Positions 52,420 through 62,923 of a stretch of 64,000 nucleotides of DNA are shown here, piece by piece (the stretch's first letter is position 1; every line of letters begins with the position of its first letter). Position numbers and translations under genes: made by a program. The notes under the pieces were generated by a model. It was given only the letters and a program-made list of their open reading frames with translations, was not told the origin of the DNA and made no database searches. Location: assembly GCF_003050965.1 (NCBI RefSeq), contig NZ_QAOU01000005.1, forward strand, positions 163,399 through 227,398, written 5' to 3'. The DNA comes from Nitrosospira sp. Nsp2. GTDB taxonomy: Bacteria > Pseudomonadota > Gammaproteobacteria > Burkholderiales > Nitrosomonadaceae.

Positions 52420-53076
52420 ATGACGAGCATCACGATTGCCCTTTCCAAAGGCCGCATTTTTGACGATACCGCGCCGCTATTAAAAGCCGCGGGCATTGTC
52501 GCGCTTGATGATCCCGATGCATCGCGCAAACTGATTCTGGCCACGAACCGCGAAAATGTACGACTCATCATCGTACGCGCCTCGGACGTGCCAACTTACG
52601 TGCAGTATGGAGCTGCGGACATGGGCATCGCAGGGAAGGACGTACTGCTGGAACATGGTGGCGCCGGGCTCTACCAACCGCTGGATTTGAATATCGCGTG
52701 CTGTCGCATGATGGTGGCAGTGCGAGACGATTTTGATTACGAATCAGCCGTCCGCCGGGGGGCGAGAGTGCGGGTTGCAACCAAGTATCTGCAAACGGCG
52801 CGCGAACATTTTGCCGAAAAAGGAATGCATGTGGATCTGATCAAGCTGTACGGCTCAATGGAACTTGCGCCGTTGGTGGGATTGGCGGATGCAATCGTGG
52901 ATCTGGTTTCAAGCGGAAATACATTAAAGGCCAATCACCTCAAGGCGGTAGAAGAGATTATGCCCATTTCGGCCCGATTGGTCCTCAACCAGGCTGCGCT
53001 GAAATTGAAGTGCAAAACAATACAGCCGGTGCTTGACGCGTTCTCGGCAGCAATTCCAAGACAAGCTATTGCTTAA
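52420..53076 (+). CDS. hisG: ATP phosphoribosyltransferase, short form
   Basis: A 218-residue enzyme of the first step of histidine synthesis (ATP and PRPP). It is the short HisG form, which needs the HisRS-like partner HisZ; no hisZ is in the window. [11 protein letters not shown] at the start and [14 protein letters not shown] (PRPP loop) are the family marks. First gene of the his operon. Confidence 0.95.
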   Translation: MTSITIALSKGRIFDDTAPLLKAAGIVALDDPDASRKLILATNRENVRLIIVRASDVPTYVQYGAADMGIAGKDVLLEHGGAGLYQPLDLNIACCRMMVAVRDDFDYESAVRRGARVRVATKYLQTAREHFAEKGMHVDLIKLYGSMELAPLVGLADAIVDLVSSGNTLKANHLKAVEEIMPISARLVLNQAALKLKCKTIQPVLDAFSAAIPRQAIA

Positions 53077-53107
53077 CCGGTTGTATGAACCAGAACAACA
53101 GCCTCCC

Positions 53108-54451
53108 ATGATGCAGATAAGGCGCCTGTCTTCCACCGATACTGGCTTCGATGAAGCGTTAGGGCGTCTGCTCGCTTTCGAAGACGCCCAGGATGCAACC
53201 GTGGATGCGGCAGCGGCGGATATTCTGGCGGACATGAAAAAACGCGGGGATGAAGCGTTGCTCGAATATACTCGCCGTTTTGATCATCTAAATGCGGCCT
53301 TCGCGGCAGAGCTCGAACTACCGCATGACCGGTTGCAAAAGGCGCTCGACAGTCTCCCCGCTGATCAGCGCAGCGCGCTGATGGAGGCCGCAGCACGGGT
53401 TCAGGCCTACCACGAAAAACAGTTGACGCAATCCTGGAGCTATGTCGAACCAGACGGCACCCTGCTTGGCCAGAAAATAACCCCGCTGGACAGGGTCGGG
53501 TTATACGTGCCCGGCGGCAAAGCATCTTACCCGTCCTCGGTGCTGATGAATGCGATTCCTGCCAAGGTGGCAGGCGTGAGCGAGCTTATTATGGTAACGC
53601 CGACTCCGCGCGGCGAAACGAGCAACTTGGTGCTGGCTGCTGCGGCGATTTGCAACGTGGACCGTGTTTTCACCATTGGCGGCGCGCAGGCGGTCGGTGC
53701 GCTTGCCTATGGGACTCATACTGTACCACAAGTGGACAAAATCGTCGGGCCCGGCAATGCGTACGTCGCCGCGGCAAAGCGACGCGTATTCGGCGTTGTA
53801 GGTATCGATATGCTGGCAGGGCCATCAGAGATACTCGTGATTTGCGATGGCAAGACCGACCCCGACTGGATCGCCATGGATTTGTTTTCCCAAGCCGAGC
53901 ATGATGAACTGGCACAAGCAATTCTGCTTTCGCCCGATCCGGATTTCATTGACGCGGTAGCGGCAAGTATTTCGCGCCAACTGGAGGCAATGCCGCGTAA
54001 AGAGGTGATTCGCGCCTCCCTCGAAGGCCGCGGCGCGCTGATTCGGGTACGCGATCTGGATGAGGCGTGCGCCATCGCGAACCGCATCGCGCCGGAACAT
54101 CTTGAATTATCGGTCGAACAGCCGGAGAACTGGATGAATAAAATCAGGCACGCGGGCGCCATCTTTCTTGGCAGACATACTTCCGAGGCGCTCGGCGACT
54201 ATTGCGCGGGCCCCAATCACGTATTGCCCACTTCCCGCACTGCGCGCTTTTCGTCGCCATTGGGTGTTTACGATTTTCAGAAACGCAGCAGCATTATTCA
54301 AGTGTCGGCAGATGCTTCGGCAAGACTTGGCAGAATCGCTTCGATTCTGGCGCATGGCGAAGGCTTGCAGGCACACGCAAGGTCGGCGGAATATCGATTC
54401 CAGGATCGTACAGTTGCGGTACCAGATGCATCGGACTCTTCCATAGGTTAA
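53108..54451 (+). CDS. hisD: Histidinol dehydrogenase
   Basis: A 447-residue zinc enzyme for the last two steps of histidine synthesis. Conserved [43 protein letters not shown] and RIAPEHLEL with the catalytic Glu-His. The ATG at 53108 (or the next codon) fits homologues; the frame opens earlier (53033), overlapping hisG. There is no strong ribosome site. Confidence 0.94.
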   Translation: MMQIRRLSSTDTGFDEALGRLLAFEDAQDATVDAAAADILADMKKRGDEALLEYTRRFDHLNAAFAAELELPHDRLQKALDSLPADQRSALMEAAARVQAYHEKQLTQSWSYVEPDGTLLGQKITPLDRVGLYVPGGKASYPSSVLMNAIPAKVAGVSELIMVTPTPRGETSNLVLAAAAICNVDRVFTIGGAQAVGALAYGTHTVPQVDKIVGPGNAYVAAAKRRVFGVVGIDMLAGPSEILVICDGKTDPDWIAMDLFSQAEHDELAQAILLSPDPDFIDAVAASISRQLEAMPRKEVIRASLEGRGALIRVRDLDEACAIANRIAPEHLELSVEQPENWMNKIRHAGAIFLGRHTSEALGDYCAGPNHVLPTSRTARFSSPLGVYDFQKRSSIIQVSADASARLGRIASILAHGEGLQAHARSAEYRFQDRTVAVPDASDSSIG

Positions 54452-54506
54452 CGCATCGTTTTTGCCGCTCGCACCTGCGAGCGCGACATATATTCCACCT
54501 TAGACA

Positions 54507-55577
54507 ATGCCCGGATCGCCCGATCAGATCATACGCCCGGAAGTTCTCTCGCTCTCGGCTTACCATGTACCCCCGGCATACGGGATGGTAAAGCTGGATG
54601 CGATGGAAAATCCGTACCTGCTACCAGAGGAGCTGCGTGCTGAGATCGCGCACCTGGCCGCGAACGCACCCATCAATCGTTATCCGGATGCCAGCGCAGT
54701 TACCCTCAAAGCTGCGTTGCGCGAAGCACTGGCGATACCTGCCGGAATGGAGATCATGCTGGGCAACGGTTCGGACGAGATTATCCAGATTATTGCTTTC
54801 GCCTGCGCCAGACCCGGCGCCACGGTGCTGAGCGTGGAACCCACGTTCGTAATGTTTCGCATGATCGCGGCCTTCGCCGGCATGACGTATGCAGGCGTGC
54901 CCCTAAGGGCCGATTTTTCTCTCGATATGGATGCGGTACTTGACGCGATCGCCCGGTGCCAGCCAGCACTGATTTTCATCGCCTATCCCAATAACCCTAC
55001 CGGTAACCTGTTTGACGCCAGTGCAATCTCACGTATCATTGAAGCTGCACCTGGGCTGGTGGTGGTGGATGAGGCCTATCAGGCCTTTGCCAACGCAAGC
55101 TTCATGGATAAACTGTCGCAGTATCCTAACCTTTTGTTGATGCGCACGCTTTCAAAGCTCGGGTTGGCTGGTTTGAGGCTGGGTCTTTTGGCAGGAAGGC
55201 CGGAGTGGCTGATCCAGCTGGAAAAACTGCGGTTGCCGTATAATGTGGGGATCGTCACCCAACTGATCGCGGAGAAAGTGTTACAGCATCGCGATGTCCT
55301 GTTGCAACAGGCTGCTGCGATCAAGAAAGACCGGGCAGTATTGTGCGAACAATTGTCGGCGATGAACGGCATCGAATCCTTTCCGACAGACGCAAACTTT
55401 ATACTATTCCGCGTAAGTGAAGCCAGTGACGTGTTTCAGAAACTCAAAAAACGCGGTGTATTGATCAAGAATCTCAACGGAACACATCCTCTGCTGAAAA
55501 ATTGCTTGCGTGTGACCGTAGGCAAGCCTGATGAAAACGCATCTTTTATGGCCGCATTGGAGGCTTCACTTGCATAA
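54507..55577 (+). CDS. hisC: Histidinol-phosphate aminotransferase
   Basis: A 356-residue PLP enzyme. Cofactor Lys217 is in [26 protein letters not shown] and VVDEAYQAF are the fold-type I marks. GNGSDEIIQ binds phosphate. Third gene of the operon, 55 bases after hisD. Confidence 0.95.
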   Translation: MPGSPDQIIRPEVLSLSAYHVPPAYGMVKLDAMENPYLLPEELRAEIAHLAANAPINRYPDASAVTLKAALREALAIPAGMEIMLGNGSDEIIQIIAFACARPGATVLSVEPTFVMFRMIAAFAGMTYAGVPLRADFSLDMDAVLDAIARCQPALIFIAYPNNPTGNLFDASAISRIIEAAPGLVVVDEAYQAFANASFMDKLSQYPNLLLMRTLSKLGLAGLRLGLLAGRPEWLIQLEKLRLPYNVGIVTQLIAEKVLQHRDVLLQQAAAIKKDRAVLCEQLSAMNGIESFPTDANFILFRVSEASDVFQKLKKRGVLIKNLNGTHPLLKNCLRVTVGKPDENASFMAALEASLA

Positions 55578-55648
55578 CCTGCGCAGCGTGACAAGAATGA
55601 ACGACAAAATGAATAATCTTCCTATCCCTGCTCCATCTCACTAATCTC

Positions 55649-56236
55649 ATGCGCCAGGCTCAGGTCAACCGCAACACGCTCGAAACCCAGATCGATCTGA
55701 ATGTCAATCTGGATGGAACGGGAAACGCAGTACTGGATACAGGTGTACCTTTTCTCGATCATATGCTGGACCAGATAGCGCGTCATGGAATGATCGATCT
55801 GGAAATTGCGGCTAAAGGTGACCTGCACATCGACGCACACCATACCGTAGAGGATATCGGTATTTCGCTGGGCCAGGCATTCGCGCGGGCAGTCGGCGAT
55901 AAGAAGGGTTTGCGCCGTTACGGTCATGCCTATGTGCCTTTGGACGAAGCATTATCCCGCGTTGTAGTCGATCTCTCCGGCAGGCCGGGGATGAAATTCA
56001 AAGTCGATTTCGTACGGGCAAGGATAGGCGATTTCGATGTTGACCTGATTAATGAATTTTTCCAGGGCTTTGTCAATCATGCCTTGATTACGTTGCACAT
56101 CGAGAATCTCTCGGGTACGAATGCCCATCACCAGGCAGAAACAGTATTCAAGGCGTTTGGTCGTGCTTTGCGCATGGCAATGGAAATCGATCCCCGCGCG
56201 GCGGGCACCGTCCCGTCCACCAAAGGCTCTTTGTAA
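55649..56236 (+). CDS. hisB: Imidazoleglycerol-phosphate dehydratase
   Basis: A 195-residue single-function dehydratase; the histidinol-phosphatase half found in enterobacterial HisB is absent, so that activity must come from elsewhere. Metal-binding [12 protein letters not shown] and [16 protein letters not shown], and later [12 protein letters not shown], are complete. Confidence 0.95.
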   Translation: MRQAQVNRNTLETQIDLNVNLDGTGNAVLDTGVPFLDHMLDQIARHGMIDLEIAAKGDLHIDAHHTVEDIGISLGQAFARAVGDKKGLRRYGHAYVPLDEALSRVVVDLSGRPGMKFKVDFVRARIGDFDVDLINEFFQGFVNHALITLHIENLSGTNAHHQAETVFKAFGRALRMAMEIDPRAAGTVPSTKGSL

Positions 56237-56262
56237 GCTCCTTCACTTCTCATTTGCATGGT

Positions 56263-56928
56263 ATGGCTGATATCGCAATCGTTGACTATGGCATGGGCAA
56301 TCTGCGCTCCGTCTCCAAAGCGCTCGAACATGTCGCTCAAGGCGCTTCCATAAGCGTAACCAGCGATCCGGACGTGGTGCGCAGAGCTTCTCGCGTCGTC
56401 GTCCCGGGTCAAGGGGCAATGCCCGACTGCATGCGCGAATTGGATAGGCTGGGATTGACGGATGCAGTGGTCGACGCCGCGATGCGTAAGCCGTTTCTCG
56501 GTATTTGCCTCGGCCTGCAGATGCTGTTTGACAGCAGCGAGGAAGGCAACGTCAAGGGCCTTGGCATCGTAACTGGAAAGGTGCGGCGTTTCGCCGCCAC
56601 GGCGGCAGCGGATGCTGAGCAAAGATTTAAAGTACCCCACATGGGCTGGAACCAGGTGCATCAGGCAGTCGAGCACCCCATGTGGAAAGACATACCCCAG
56701 GATGCGCGCTTCTACTTCGTCCACAGCTATTATGTGGAAACCACCCACCCTGAGCCCCTGGCGGCATATACGCGTTATCCGTTTCCATTTACTTGCGCGG
56801 TAGCAAAAGATAATATTTTCGCCGTCCAGTTTCACCCTGAAAAAAGTCAAGAGGCGGGCCTGGCACTCCTAAGCAATTTCGCGCGCTGGCAGCCCGCGGT
56901 ATCCATTGACACCCCCAGCCGGGTTTAA
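56263..56928 (+). CDS. hisH: Imidazole glycerol phosphate synthase, glutaminase subunit
   Basis: A 221-residue class I glutamine amidotransferase feeding ammonia to HisF. Nucleophile Cys82 in GICLGLQ, and His/Glu in QFHPEKS. Start ATG at 56263 chosen; a TTG nine bases earlier is also open. Lies between hisB and hisA. Confidence 0.94.
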   Translation: MADIAIVDYGMGNLRSVSKALEHVAQGASISVTSDPDVVRRASRVVVPGQGAMPDCMRELDRLGLTDAVVDAAMRKPFLGICLGLQMLFDSSEEGNVKGLGIVTGKVRRFAATAAADAEQRFKVPHMGWNQVHQAVEHPMWKDIPQDARFYFVHSYYVETTHPEPLAAYTRYPFPFTCAVAKDNIFAVQFHPEKSQEAGLALLSNFARWQPAVSIDTPSRV

Positions 56929-56978
56929 CCTTGTATCTATATACCGATACTCAATCATAATTCCGATCCCGACTCAAA

Positions 56979-57752
56979 ATGCTGATCATTCCTGCTATAG
57001 ACCTGAAGGACGGCCACTGCGTGCGTCTTAAACAAGGCGTGATGGAAAACGCCACGGTGTTTTCCGAAGACCCCGGTGCCATGGCCAGACACTGGCTGAA
57101 TCAGGGTGCGCGCCGACTGCACCTGGTGGACCTTAATGGCGCGTTTGCAGGAAAACCGAAGAATGAGCCAGCCATTCGTGAAATTATTGAAGCGATTGGC
57201 GATAAAATTCCGACTCAACTTGGCGGTGGCATACGTGATCTCGAAACTATTGAACGCTATCTCGACGATGGTATTACCTACGTCATCATCGGTACCGCGG
57301 CGGTGAAGACGCCAGGATTCCTTCACGATGCTTGTAATGCCTTCCCGGGTCATATCATGGTAGGACTGGATGCGAAGGGCGGAAAAGTAGCGGTCAATGG
57401 CTGGTCCAAGGTCACGGGTCATGATGTCGTGGATCTGGCAAAGAAATTCGAGGACTACGGCGTTGAAGCGATCATCTACACCGATATTGGACGCGATGGG
57501 ATGTTGAGCGGCGTTAATGTTCAGGCGACCATGGAACTCGCGCGCGCACTGACTATCCCTGTCATTGCCAGCGGCGGTATCGGCAACCTCGACGACGTCC
57601 GCGCCCTGTGTAACATTGCATCGGAAGGTATTGCCGGCGCGATTACTGGACGCGCCATCTATGAAGGCGCCTTGGATTTCAAATTGGCGCAGGCGCTGGC
57701 TGATGAACTTACCCCAAAAGCGGCAACCAGCGACGTGACACTCCCCTCCTGA
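56979..57752 (+). CDS. hisA: Phosphoribosylformimino-5-aminoimidazole carboxamide ribotide isomerase
   Basis: A 257-residue TIM-barrel isomerase of histidine synthesis. Catalytic Asp8 in IPAIDLKDG and the second acid in [10 protein letters not shown]; both phosphate loops (GGGIRDL, ASGGIG) are present. A 107-base gap follows before hisF. Confidence 0.95.
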   Translation: MLIIPAIDLKDGHCVRLKQGVMENATVFSEDPGAMARHWLNQGARRLHLVDLNGAFAGKPKNEPAIREIIEAIGDKIPTQLGGGIRDLETIERYLDDGITYVIIGTAAVKTPGFLHDACNAFPGHIMVGLDAKGGKVAVNGWSKVTGHDVVDLAKKFEDYGVEAIIYTDIGRDGMLSGVNVQATMELARALTIPVIASGGIGNLDDVRALCNIASEGIAGAITGRAIYEGALDFKLAQALADELTPKAATSDVTLPS

Positions 57753-57859
57753 AATGCCAATCCGGGCCCGGCGAACAACAAAACCATCGTCAATGCCGTT
57801 CCCCCGCCAATTGTCTTCTTCTGATTTCTGTTTACCTTTATTGTAAAGGTCTTTAATGT

Positions 57860-58618
57860 ATGGGTCTTGCAAAGCGAATCATCCCCTGCCTGGACGTGAC
57901 CAATGGACGGGTTGTCAAGGGCGTCAATTTTATCGGGCTTAGGGACGCGGGGAATCCGATCGAAATATCGCGCCGCTACGATGACCAGGGAGCGGATGAA
58001 CTGACCTTTCTCGATATTACGGCCAGTTCGGATAATCGCGACCTGATATTGCATATTATTGAAGAAGTAGCAGCCCAGGTCTTCATCCCCCTGACCGTCG
58101 GCGGCGGGGTTCGCAAGGTAGAAGATGTGCGCAGGCTGCTGAACGCCGGGGCGGACAAAGTAAGCATCAACACGTCGGCAGTCCTTAATCCTGAGTTGGT
58201 GCGGGATGCCGCGGACCGCTACGGCTCGCAATGTATCGTGGTGGCCATTGATGTCAAGCGGGTCGAGAATCGATGGGAAGTCTTCACGCATGGCGGCCGT
58301 AACGCTACCGGCCTCGATGCGATCGAATGGGCAAAGAAGATGCAGGCACTGGGCGCGGGCGAAATACTACTCACGAGCATGGATCGAGACGGGACCCGCA
58401 ACGGTTTTGACCTGACTCTGATCCGTACGGTATCTGACACAGTGGATGTGCCGGTGGTCGCGAGTGGCGGCGTAGGTAATTTGCAACACTTGGTAGACGG
58501 AGTTATAGAAGGCCATGCGGACGCAGTGCTGGCAGCGAGTATTTTCCACTACGGCGAATACACGGTCCGCCAGGCTAAAGAGTATATGGCCCAACATGGC
58601 ATCGAAGTACGGTTGTAG
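57860..58618 (+). CDS. hisF: Imidazole glycerol phosphate synthase, cyclase subunit
   Basis: A 252-residue TIM barrel that closes the imidazole ring, partner of HisH. It starts [19 protein letters not shown] (Asp11 region), and has TVGGGVR, NTSAV and [15 protein letters not shown] with the second catalytic Asp. Complete and of normal length. Confidence 0.96.
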   Translation: MGLAKRIIPCLDVTNGRVVKGVNFIGLRDAGNPIEISRRYDDQGADELTFLDITASSDNRDLILHIIEEVAAQVFIPLTVGGGVRKVEDVRRLLNAGADKVSINTSAVLNPELVRDAADRYGSQCIVVAIDVKRVENRWEVFTHGGRNATGLDAIEWAKKMQALGAGEILLTSMDRDGTRNGFDLTLIRTVSDTVDVPVVASGGVGNLQHLVDGVIEGHADAVLAASIFHYGEYTVRQAKEYMAQHGIEVRL

Positions 58619-58642
58619 TAACATTCATCTTCAAGCACATCT

Positions 58643-59032
58643 ATGTCCGATATTTGGCTCAACAAGATAAACTGGTCCGACGATGGGCTGGTACAGGTGG
58701 TGACGCAGGAAGCAGCCAGCAACGACGTGTTGATGGTCGCATGGATGAATCGCGAGGCGCTGAAGCTCACGGTACATACTAATGAGGCGCACTACTGGTC
58801 GCGCTCCCGCAAAAAGCTCTGGCATAAAGGCGAAGAATCCGGCCATGTCCAGAAAGTGAAGGAAATCCGCCTTGATTGTGATAATGACGTTCTGCTGCTC
58901 AGGGTGGAACAAGTAGGCGAGATTGCCTGTCATACCGGAAGACACAGTTGTTTTTTCAACAAACTGGAGAACGGGCTGTGGGAAGTGACTGCCCCCATCC
59001 TCAAAAGTCCGGATGAAATCTACAGGAAATGA
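58643..59032 (+). CDS. hisI: Phosphoribosyl-AMP cyclohydrolase
   Basis: A 129-residue zinc enzyme; here hisI and hisE are separate genes, not fused. [31 protein letters not shown] and the cysteines in RLDCDND and HTGRHSCFF are conserved. Overlaps hisE by four bases (ATGA). Confidence 0.95.
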   Translation: MSDIWLNKINWSDDGLVQVVTQEAASNDVLMVAWMNREALKLTVHTNEAHYWSRSRKKLWHKGEESGHVQKVKEIRLDCDNDVLLLRVEQVGEIACHTGRHSCFFNKLENGLWEVTAPILKSPDEIYRK

Positions 59033-59355
59033 GCGACTCGTCTATTCTTTGCCATCTGGCTGATGTTATTGACGCACGCAAGGACGCCAACCGCTCGGCA
59101 TCTTATGTAGCCAACCTGCTGCATGAAGGTGAGGACAAGATATTGAAAAAAATCGCGGAAGAGTCGGCGGAGGTGTTGATGGCCTCGAAAGATGGCGATA
59201 AACCGCATGTGGTCCGCGAAGTGGCTGACCTCTGGTTTCACTGTCTGGTGCTATTGGCGCACCATGGTATGAGGCCCGAAGCGGTGCTGGATGAATTGCA
59301 GCGGCGGGAAGGAATTTCAGGAATTGACGAAAAAGCATCGCGGAAACCGGGATAA
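59029..59355 (+). CDS. hisE: Phosphoribosyl-ATP pyrophosphatase
   Basis: A 108-residue MazG-fold hydrolase acting on phosphoribosyl-[21 protein letters not shown] and [20 protein letters not shown] form its metal-binding helices. Coupled to hisI; the next start follows its stop directly. Confidence 0.94.
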   Translation: MSDSSILCHLADVIDARKDANRSASYVANLLHEGEDKILKKIAEESAEVLMASKDGDKPHVVREVADLWFHCLVLLAHHGMRPEAVLDELQRREGISGIDEKASRKPG

Positions 59356-59709
59356 ATGGACAACTGCATCTTCTGCAAGATTGTGCGGGGTGAAATCCCT
59401 AGTGAGAAAATATACGAAGACGAGGACGTTTTTGCATTTCACGATATTCATCCGGCGGCGCCCGTACATTTCATGCTGATACCCAAGTTGCATCTCAGTT
59501 CGCTTGCAGAAGCCGAAGACGAGCACCGCGGTTTGCTCGGGGGCATGATGGTGCTGGTACCGCGCTTGGCGCGACAGCAAGGCTGTACGGATGGTTTTCG
59601 CACAATCATCAATACTGGACGCGTTGGAGGGCAGGAAGTTTATCATTTCCACATTCATGTCATAGGCGGCACGGACCGCCTGCCCGGCATGCTCCCTCAC
59701 CCCCGATAA
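59356..59709 (+). CDS. hinT: HIT-family nucleoside phosphoramidase HinT
   Basis: A 117-residue purine nucleotide-binding hydrolase. The triad HxHxH is His97, His99 and His101 in YHFHIHVIGG; CIFCKIV at the start is also typical. It follows hisE without a gap, the usual end of the his cluster in betaproteobacteria. Confidence 0.95.
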   Translation: MDNCIFCKIVRGEIPSEKIYEDEDVFAFHDIHPAAPVHFMLIPKLHLSSLAEAEDEHRGLLGGMMVLVPRLARQQGCTDGFRTIINTGRVGGQEVYHFHIHVIGGTDRLPGMLPHPR

Positions 59710-59720
59710 AGGAGTAAATG

Positions 59721-59948
59721 ATGGGATCATTCAGTATCTGGCATTGGCTTGTGGTTCTGCTGATCGTTGTGCTGGTATTTGGGACTAAGAAACTTCGGAA
59801 CCTCGGGAGCGATCTGGGCGGCGCGGTCAAAGGTTTCAAGGAGGGAATCAAGAGCGCGGACGAAGAAGAGATAACGTCTGCAAACAAGCCAACCGAGTCT
59901 CGAATTACCGATGTAGATGCCAAGGACACGACCCAGATCAGACCCTGA
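59721..59948 (+). CDS. tatA: Twin-arginine translocase subunit TatA
   Basis: A 75-residue pore-forming subunit: one N-terminal helix ([15 protein letters not shown]), the [14 protein letters not shown] hinge and amphipathic helix, then an acidic tail. Two ATGs are adjacent (59718, 59721); AGGAG lies six bases before the second, which was chosen. Confidence 0.94.
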   Translation: MGSFSIWHWLVVLLIVVLVFGTKKLRNLGSDLGGAVKGFKEGIKSADEEEITSANKPTESRITDVDAKDTTQIRP

Positions 59949-60051
59949 ACTTCCTTGGCTAGGCAGAATGTCCGCACCGGCGTCAAAGCGCTTATGCACG
60001 CCGATTTCCGGCCCATTTCTATGCATTCCCTATCGTGACCCTCTACACGAA

Positions 60052-60465
60052 ATGTTCGACATCAGTTTCTCTGAAATTCTCGTTATAGCGGTAGTGGCGC
60101 TGATTGTGCTGGGTCCGGAACGGCTTCCTAAAGTGGCCCGTACGCTAGGCCATCTATTGGGGCGAGCGCAACGGTATGCTAATGATGTCAAACACGATAT
60201 CCAGCGCGAGATGGAACTGGAGGAACTCAAAAAGTGGCAAAATTCGGTGGAAGGCGCGGCGCACACAGTGGAAAGTACCGTACGATCAGAAATCGGTCAG
60301 TTTCAGGAAGCAATCCAGGTGACGCCGCAACGGTCCGTGAATGCCGCTTTTGAACCGCCGCATGGAGCCATAGTGGAGCCGGCCCCCGAACCAGATTCTC
60401 CCGCCGCACCGGTTCAGCCGATTACCGAATCGATTCAGTCTAAGCCAGACTCGACACAACCATAA
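60052..60465 (+). CDS. tatB: Twin-arginine translocase subunit TatB
   Basis: A 137-residue subunit of the substrate receptor with TatC. MFDISFSEILVIAVVALIVLGPERLPKVAR is the membrane helix and hinge; a coiled, charged region and a Pro/Ser-rich tail follow. The open frame begins upstream but the conserved MFD start is at 60052. Confidence 0.94.
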   Translation: MFDISFSEILVIAVVALIVLGPERLPKVARTLGHLLGRAQRYANDVKHDIQREMELEELKKWQNSVEGAAHTVESTVRSEIGQFQEAIQVTPQRSVNAAFEPPHGAIVEPAPEPDSPAAPVQPITESIQSKPDSTQP

Positions 60466-60793
60466 TGCGCATGAGCGGCGCTTGATCCGGAAAACTCTCA
60501 GTAAGCGCTCAGTGGATTGCTCCCCGCTCCGGGAAACCAAGGCACACACAAAAAATCATAGCGCTGCATATTAGCTGAATATACAAGCCTGGAAACTGCC
60601 AGGGAATACGCACCGTCCTTACGAACGGCTGCGTTCACTAAAATGGCTGTTATGTCTTGCCGTCCCCGCCCCCGTTCCAGCACCGCTACGCCCGAGGCGA
60701 GCTATTCGGATACCGTTTGCCCAGCCATAACCTATACTTCGATAACCTAACCCGGTATAACAGCCGCTCCACTTCCCGGCTGCCGTTGACAAC
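60466..60793. other. Unexpected gap between tatB and tatC
   Basis: Three hundred and twenty-eight bases separate tatB from tatC, which usually adjoin or overlap. No gene is supported: minus-strand frames here are Arg/Gly-rich and unrecognised. It could be an inserted or decayed segment, or hold a small RNA or an independent tatC promoter. Confidence 0.45.
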
Positions 60794-61576
60794 ATGAGTA
60801 CCGACGAGACCTTCATTTCGCATCTGGTCGAACTCCGCGCCAGATTGATTCGCGTGTCCGCTGGAATCCTGCTGGGATTTCTTCCCTGTGCCTATTATGC
60901 ACGGGAACTCTATTCTTTATTGGCGCAGCCTCTACTGGAAAAACTTCCGGAAGGGGGACAGATGATCGCAACCGAAGTGGTCACTCCATTTTTCGTGCCC
61001 ATGAAAGTCGCGATGATGGTCGCTTTCGTCATTACTCTGCCGCACACCCTCTATCAAATCTGGGCTTTTGTCGCTCCGGGATTGTATTCGCATGAAAAAC
61101 GTCTTGTACTGCCGCTGGTGCTCGCCAGCAGTGTACTGTTTTTTTGTGGCATGTCGTTCGCATACTTTGCCGCCCTGCCCCTAGTATTTGAGTTTATCAC
61201 CCATTTTGCCCCCCAGGGTGTTGCAGTCATGACCGATATCGGCAGATATCTCGACTTCGTGCTAACGATGTTCATCGCCTTCGGCATCACCTTCGAGGTA
61301 CCGATATTGGTTGTAATACTGGTGCGAGTGGATATTGTATCGATTGAAAAACTGAAGGAGGTCCGTTCCTATGTTCTGGTTGGCGCATTCGTAATTGGCG
61401 CGATATTCACCCCCCCGGATGTGGTTTCACAATTCATGCTGGCGGTTCCGCTTTATCTGCTTTATGAAGCTGGAATACTGGTTGCCAATGTTCTGCAGAA
61501 ATCCGACAATCGGGAAAGATCGCCGGTTTCTCCGCCGGCCAATGAGAAGGATGCGGAACACGAACTGGAGAAATGA
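60794..61576 (+). CDS. tatC: Twin-arginine translocase subunit TatC
   Basis: A 260-residue, six-helix receptor that binds twin-arginine signal peptides. FISHLVELRARLIRVSAGI is the conserved N-terminus; FVAPGLYSHEKRLVLP and the later FGITFEVPILVVIL are typical. It needs TatB and TatA. Its start lies 328 bases after tatB. Confidence 0.95.
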   Translation: MSTDETFISHLVELRARLIRVSAGILLGFLPCAYYARELYSLLAQPLLEKLPEGGQMIATEVVTPFFVPMKVAMMVAFVITLPHTLYQIWAFVAPGLYSHEKRLVLPLVLASSVLFFCGMSFAYFAALPLVFEFITHFAPQGVAVMTDIGRYLDFVLTMFIAFGITFEVPILVVILVRVDIVSIEKLKEVRSYVLVGAFVIGAIFTPPDVVSQFMLAVPLYLLYEAGILVANVLQKSDNRERSPVSPPANEKDAEHELEK

Positions 61577-61607
61577 AGCTGGAGGGAGGAGCGAAAGCTG
61601 AGTTCCC

Positions 61608-61646
61608 TCAGACCGGCGACTACACAGGTCTGCCCGGTTTTTTAAG
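61608..61646 (+). terminator. Possible terminator after tatC
   Basis: ACCGG (from 61612) pairs with CCGGT (61634-61638), with an alternative CAGACC/GGTCTG pairing, and a T-run follows. The stem is short, so confidence is limited. Confidence 0.4.
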
Positions 61647-61673
61647 GATGAATTTAGCCATGCGCTCAGAGAA

Positions 61674-62867
61674 TCATTCCATGGCATCCGGGTCCATATA
61701 CTGGTCTTGAGGTGCCGGCTTGGGACGCTTGCCAACGTTGATTTTGATTGGTTTCTCCGCCTGGTTGCGAACAACTGTAATGGTCGCCGCTTTTCCCGGC
61801 TCCAATGCGGCAATCAAATTAAGCATGCCGGACGAGTCTATGACGGGCTTGCCGTCTACCGCCACGATGATATCCCCCGGCTTCACGCCGGCTTGATCGG
61901 CAGGCCCGCCCTTAAGTACCCCTGCGATCAGGGCACCGTTCGTGCTGGGACGTTTGAAAGATTCCGCCAGTTCTGGCGTCAGGTCTTGAACTTCTACTCC
62001 AATCCATCCGCGGACAACGCCGCCTGTTTGAATAATTTGCTCCATGATCTGCTTGGCAACACTGGTGGTGATCGCAAACCCGATACCGAGCGATCCGCCG
62101 GTGCGGGATACAATCGCGGTATTTATGCCAATCAGATTGCCCGAGACATCAACCAGCGCACCGCCGGAATTGCCAGGGTTGATGGCAGCATCAGTCTGAA
62201 TGAAATTTTCAAACGTATTGATGCCCAGATGAGTCCTCCCTAGCGCACTGATAATGCCCATGGTTACCGTCTGCCCCACGCCGAAGGGATTGCCTATGGC
62301 GAGCACGATATCGCCTACCTGGGCATTATCGGACTGGCCGAAGGTCATCGCTGGCAGGGATTGCATATCGACCTTTACCACTGCCAGATCGGTCTCGGGA
62401 TCGGATCCGATAACCCGTGCTTTAGCCTCCCTTCCATCAGAAAGCGCAATCTTGATTTCATCCGCGGCTTCTATAACATGGTGGTTGGTAAGAATGTAAC
62501 CTTCTGGACTCACAATCACGCCCGAGCCAAGGCTCGATGCTCGCCGGCTCTGCGATTCGAAGCGGTCACCGAAGAAGCGCCGGAACACCGGATCTTCCAT
62601 CAACGGATGGGAAGATACTTTGATTTCCTTGCTGGTAAAAACGTTTACGACCGATGGCATGGCTTTTTGCGCGGCGGCGCTAAAACTGCCGGATTTGGGG
62701 GTCGCATCCGATATCGGCGCGGGAGTGACCGCTTCTTTTATGGTGACCATGGTTGCACCGGTAGGCGACTTCCATGGGAGCAGTTCGGGTCGCAGCGTCG
62801 AGACAACGAACAGCGCTGCCAGGACTACTGTCGTCGTTTGTGCGAAAATCAGCCAGAGTTTGCGCAT
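61674..62867 (-). CDS. HtrA/DegS-like periplasmic serine protease
   Basis: A 397-residue protease anchored by one N-terminal segment (LWLIFAQTTTVVLAALFVV). The trypsin-like domain shows the triad His130 (TNHHVIEA), Asp160 (PETDLAVVKV) and Ser234 (NPGNSGGALVD). A single PDZ domain follows (about 285-385), so the layout is DegS/HhoB-like rather than two-PDZ DegP. Such genes are often mislabelled 2-alkenal reductase. Divergent from nif3, convergent with tatC. Confidence 0.93.
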   Translation of the reverse strand: MRKLWLIFAQTTTVVLAALFVVSTLRPELLPWKSPTGATMVTIKEAVTPAPISDATPKSGSFSAAAQKAMPSVVNVFTSKEIKVSSHPLMEDPVFRRFFGDRFESQSRRASSLGSGVIVSPEGYILTNHHVIEAADEIKIALSDGREAKARVIGSDPETDLAVVKVDMQSLPAMTFGQSDNAQVGDIVLAIGNPFGVGQTVTMGIISALGRTHLGINTFENFIQTDAAINPGNSGGALVDVSGNLIGINTAIVSRTGGSLGIGFAITTSVAKQIMEQIIQTGGVVRGWIGVEVQDLTPELAESFKRPSTNGALIAGVLKGGPADQAGVKPGDIIVAVDGKPVIDSSGMLNLIAALEPGKAATITVVRNQAEKPIKINVGKRPKPAPQDQYMDPDAME

Positions 62868-62923
62868 TTAATGGTTATTGATTTCGATTCTAAAATGGTT
62901 TCAGTAATGACCGGTGAATTCTG

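Noticed and set aside
60498..60816. Minus-strand frames in the tatB-tatC gap
   Set aside because: Low-complexity composition and no known family; one overlaps the tatC start.
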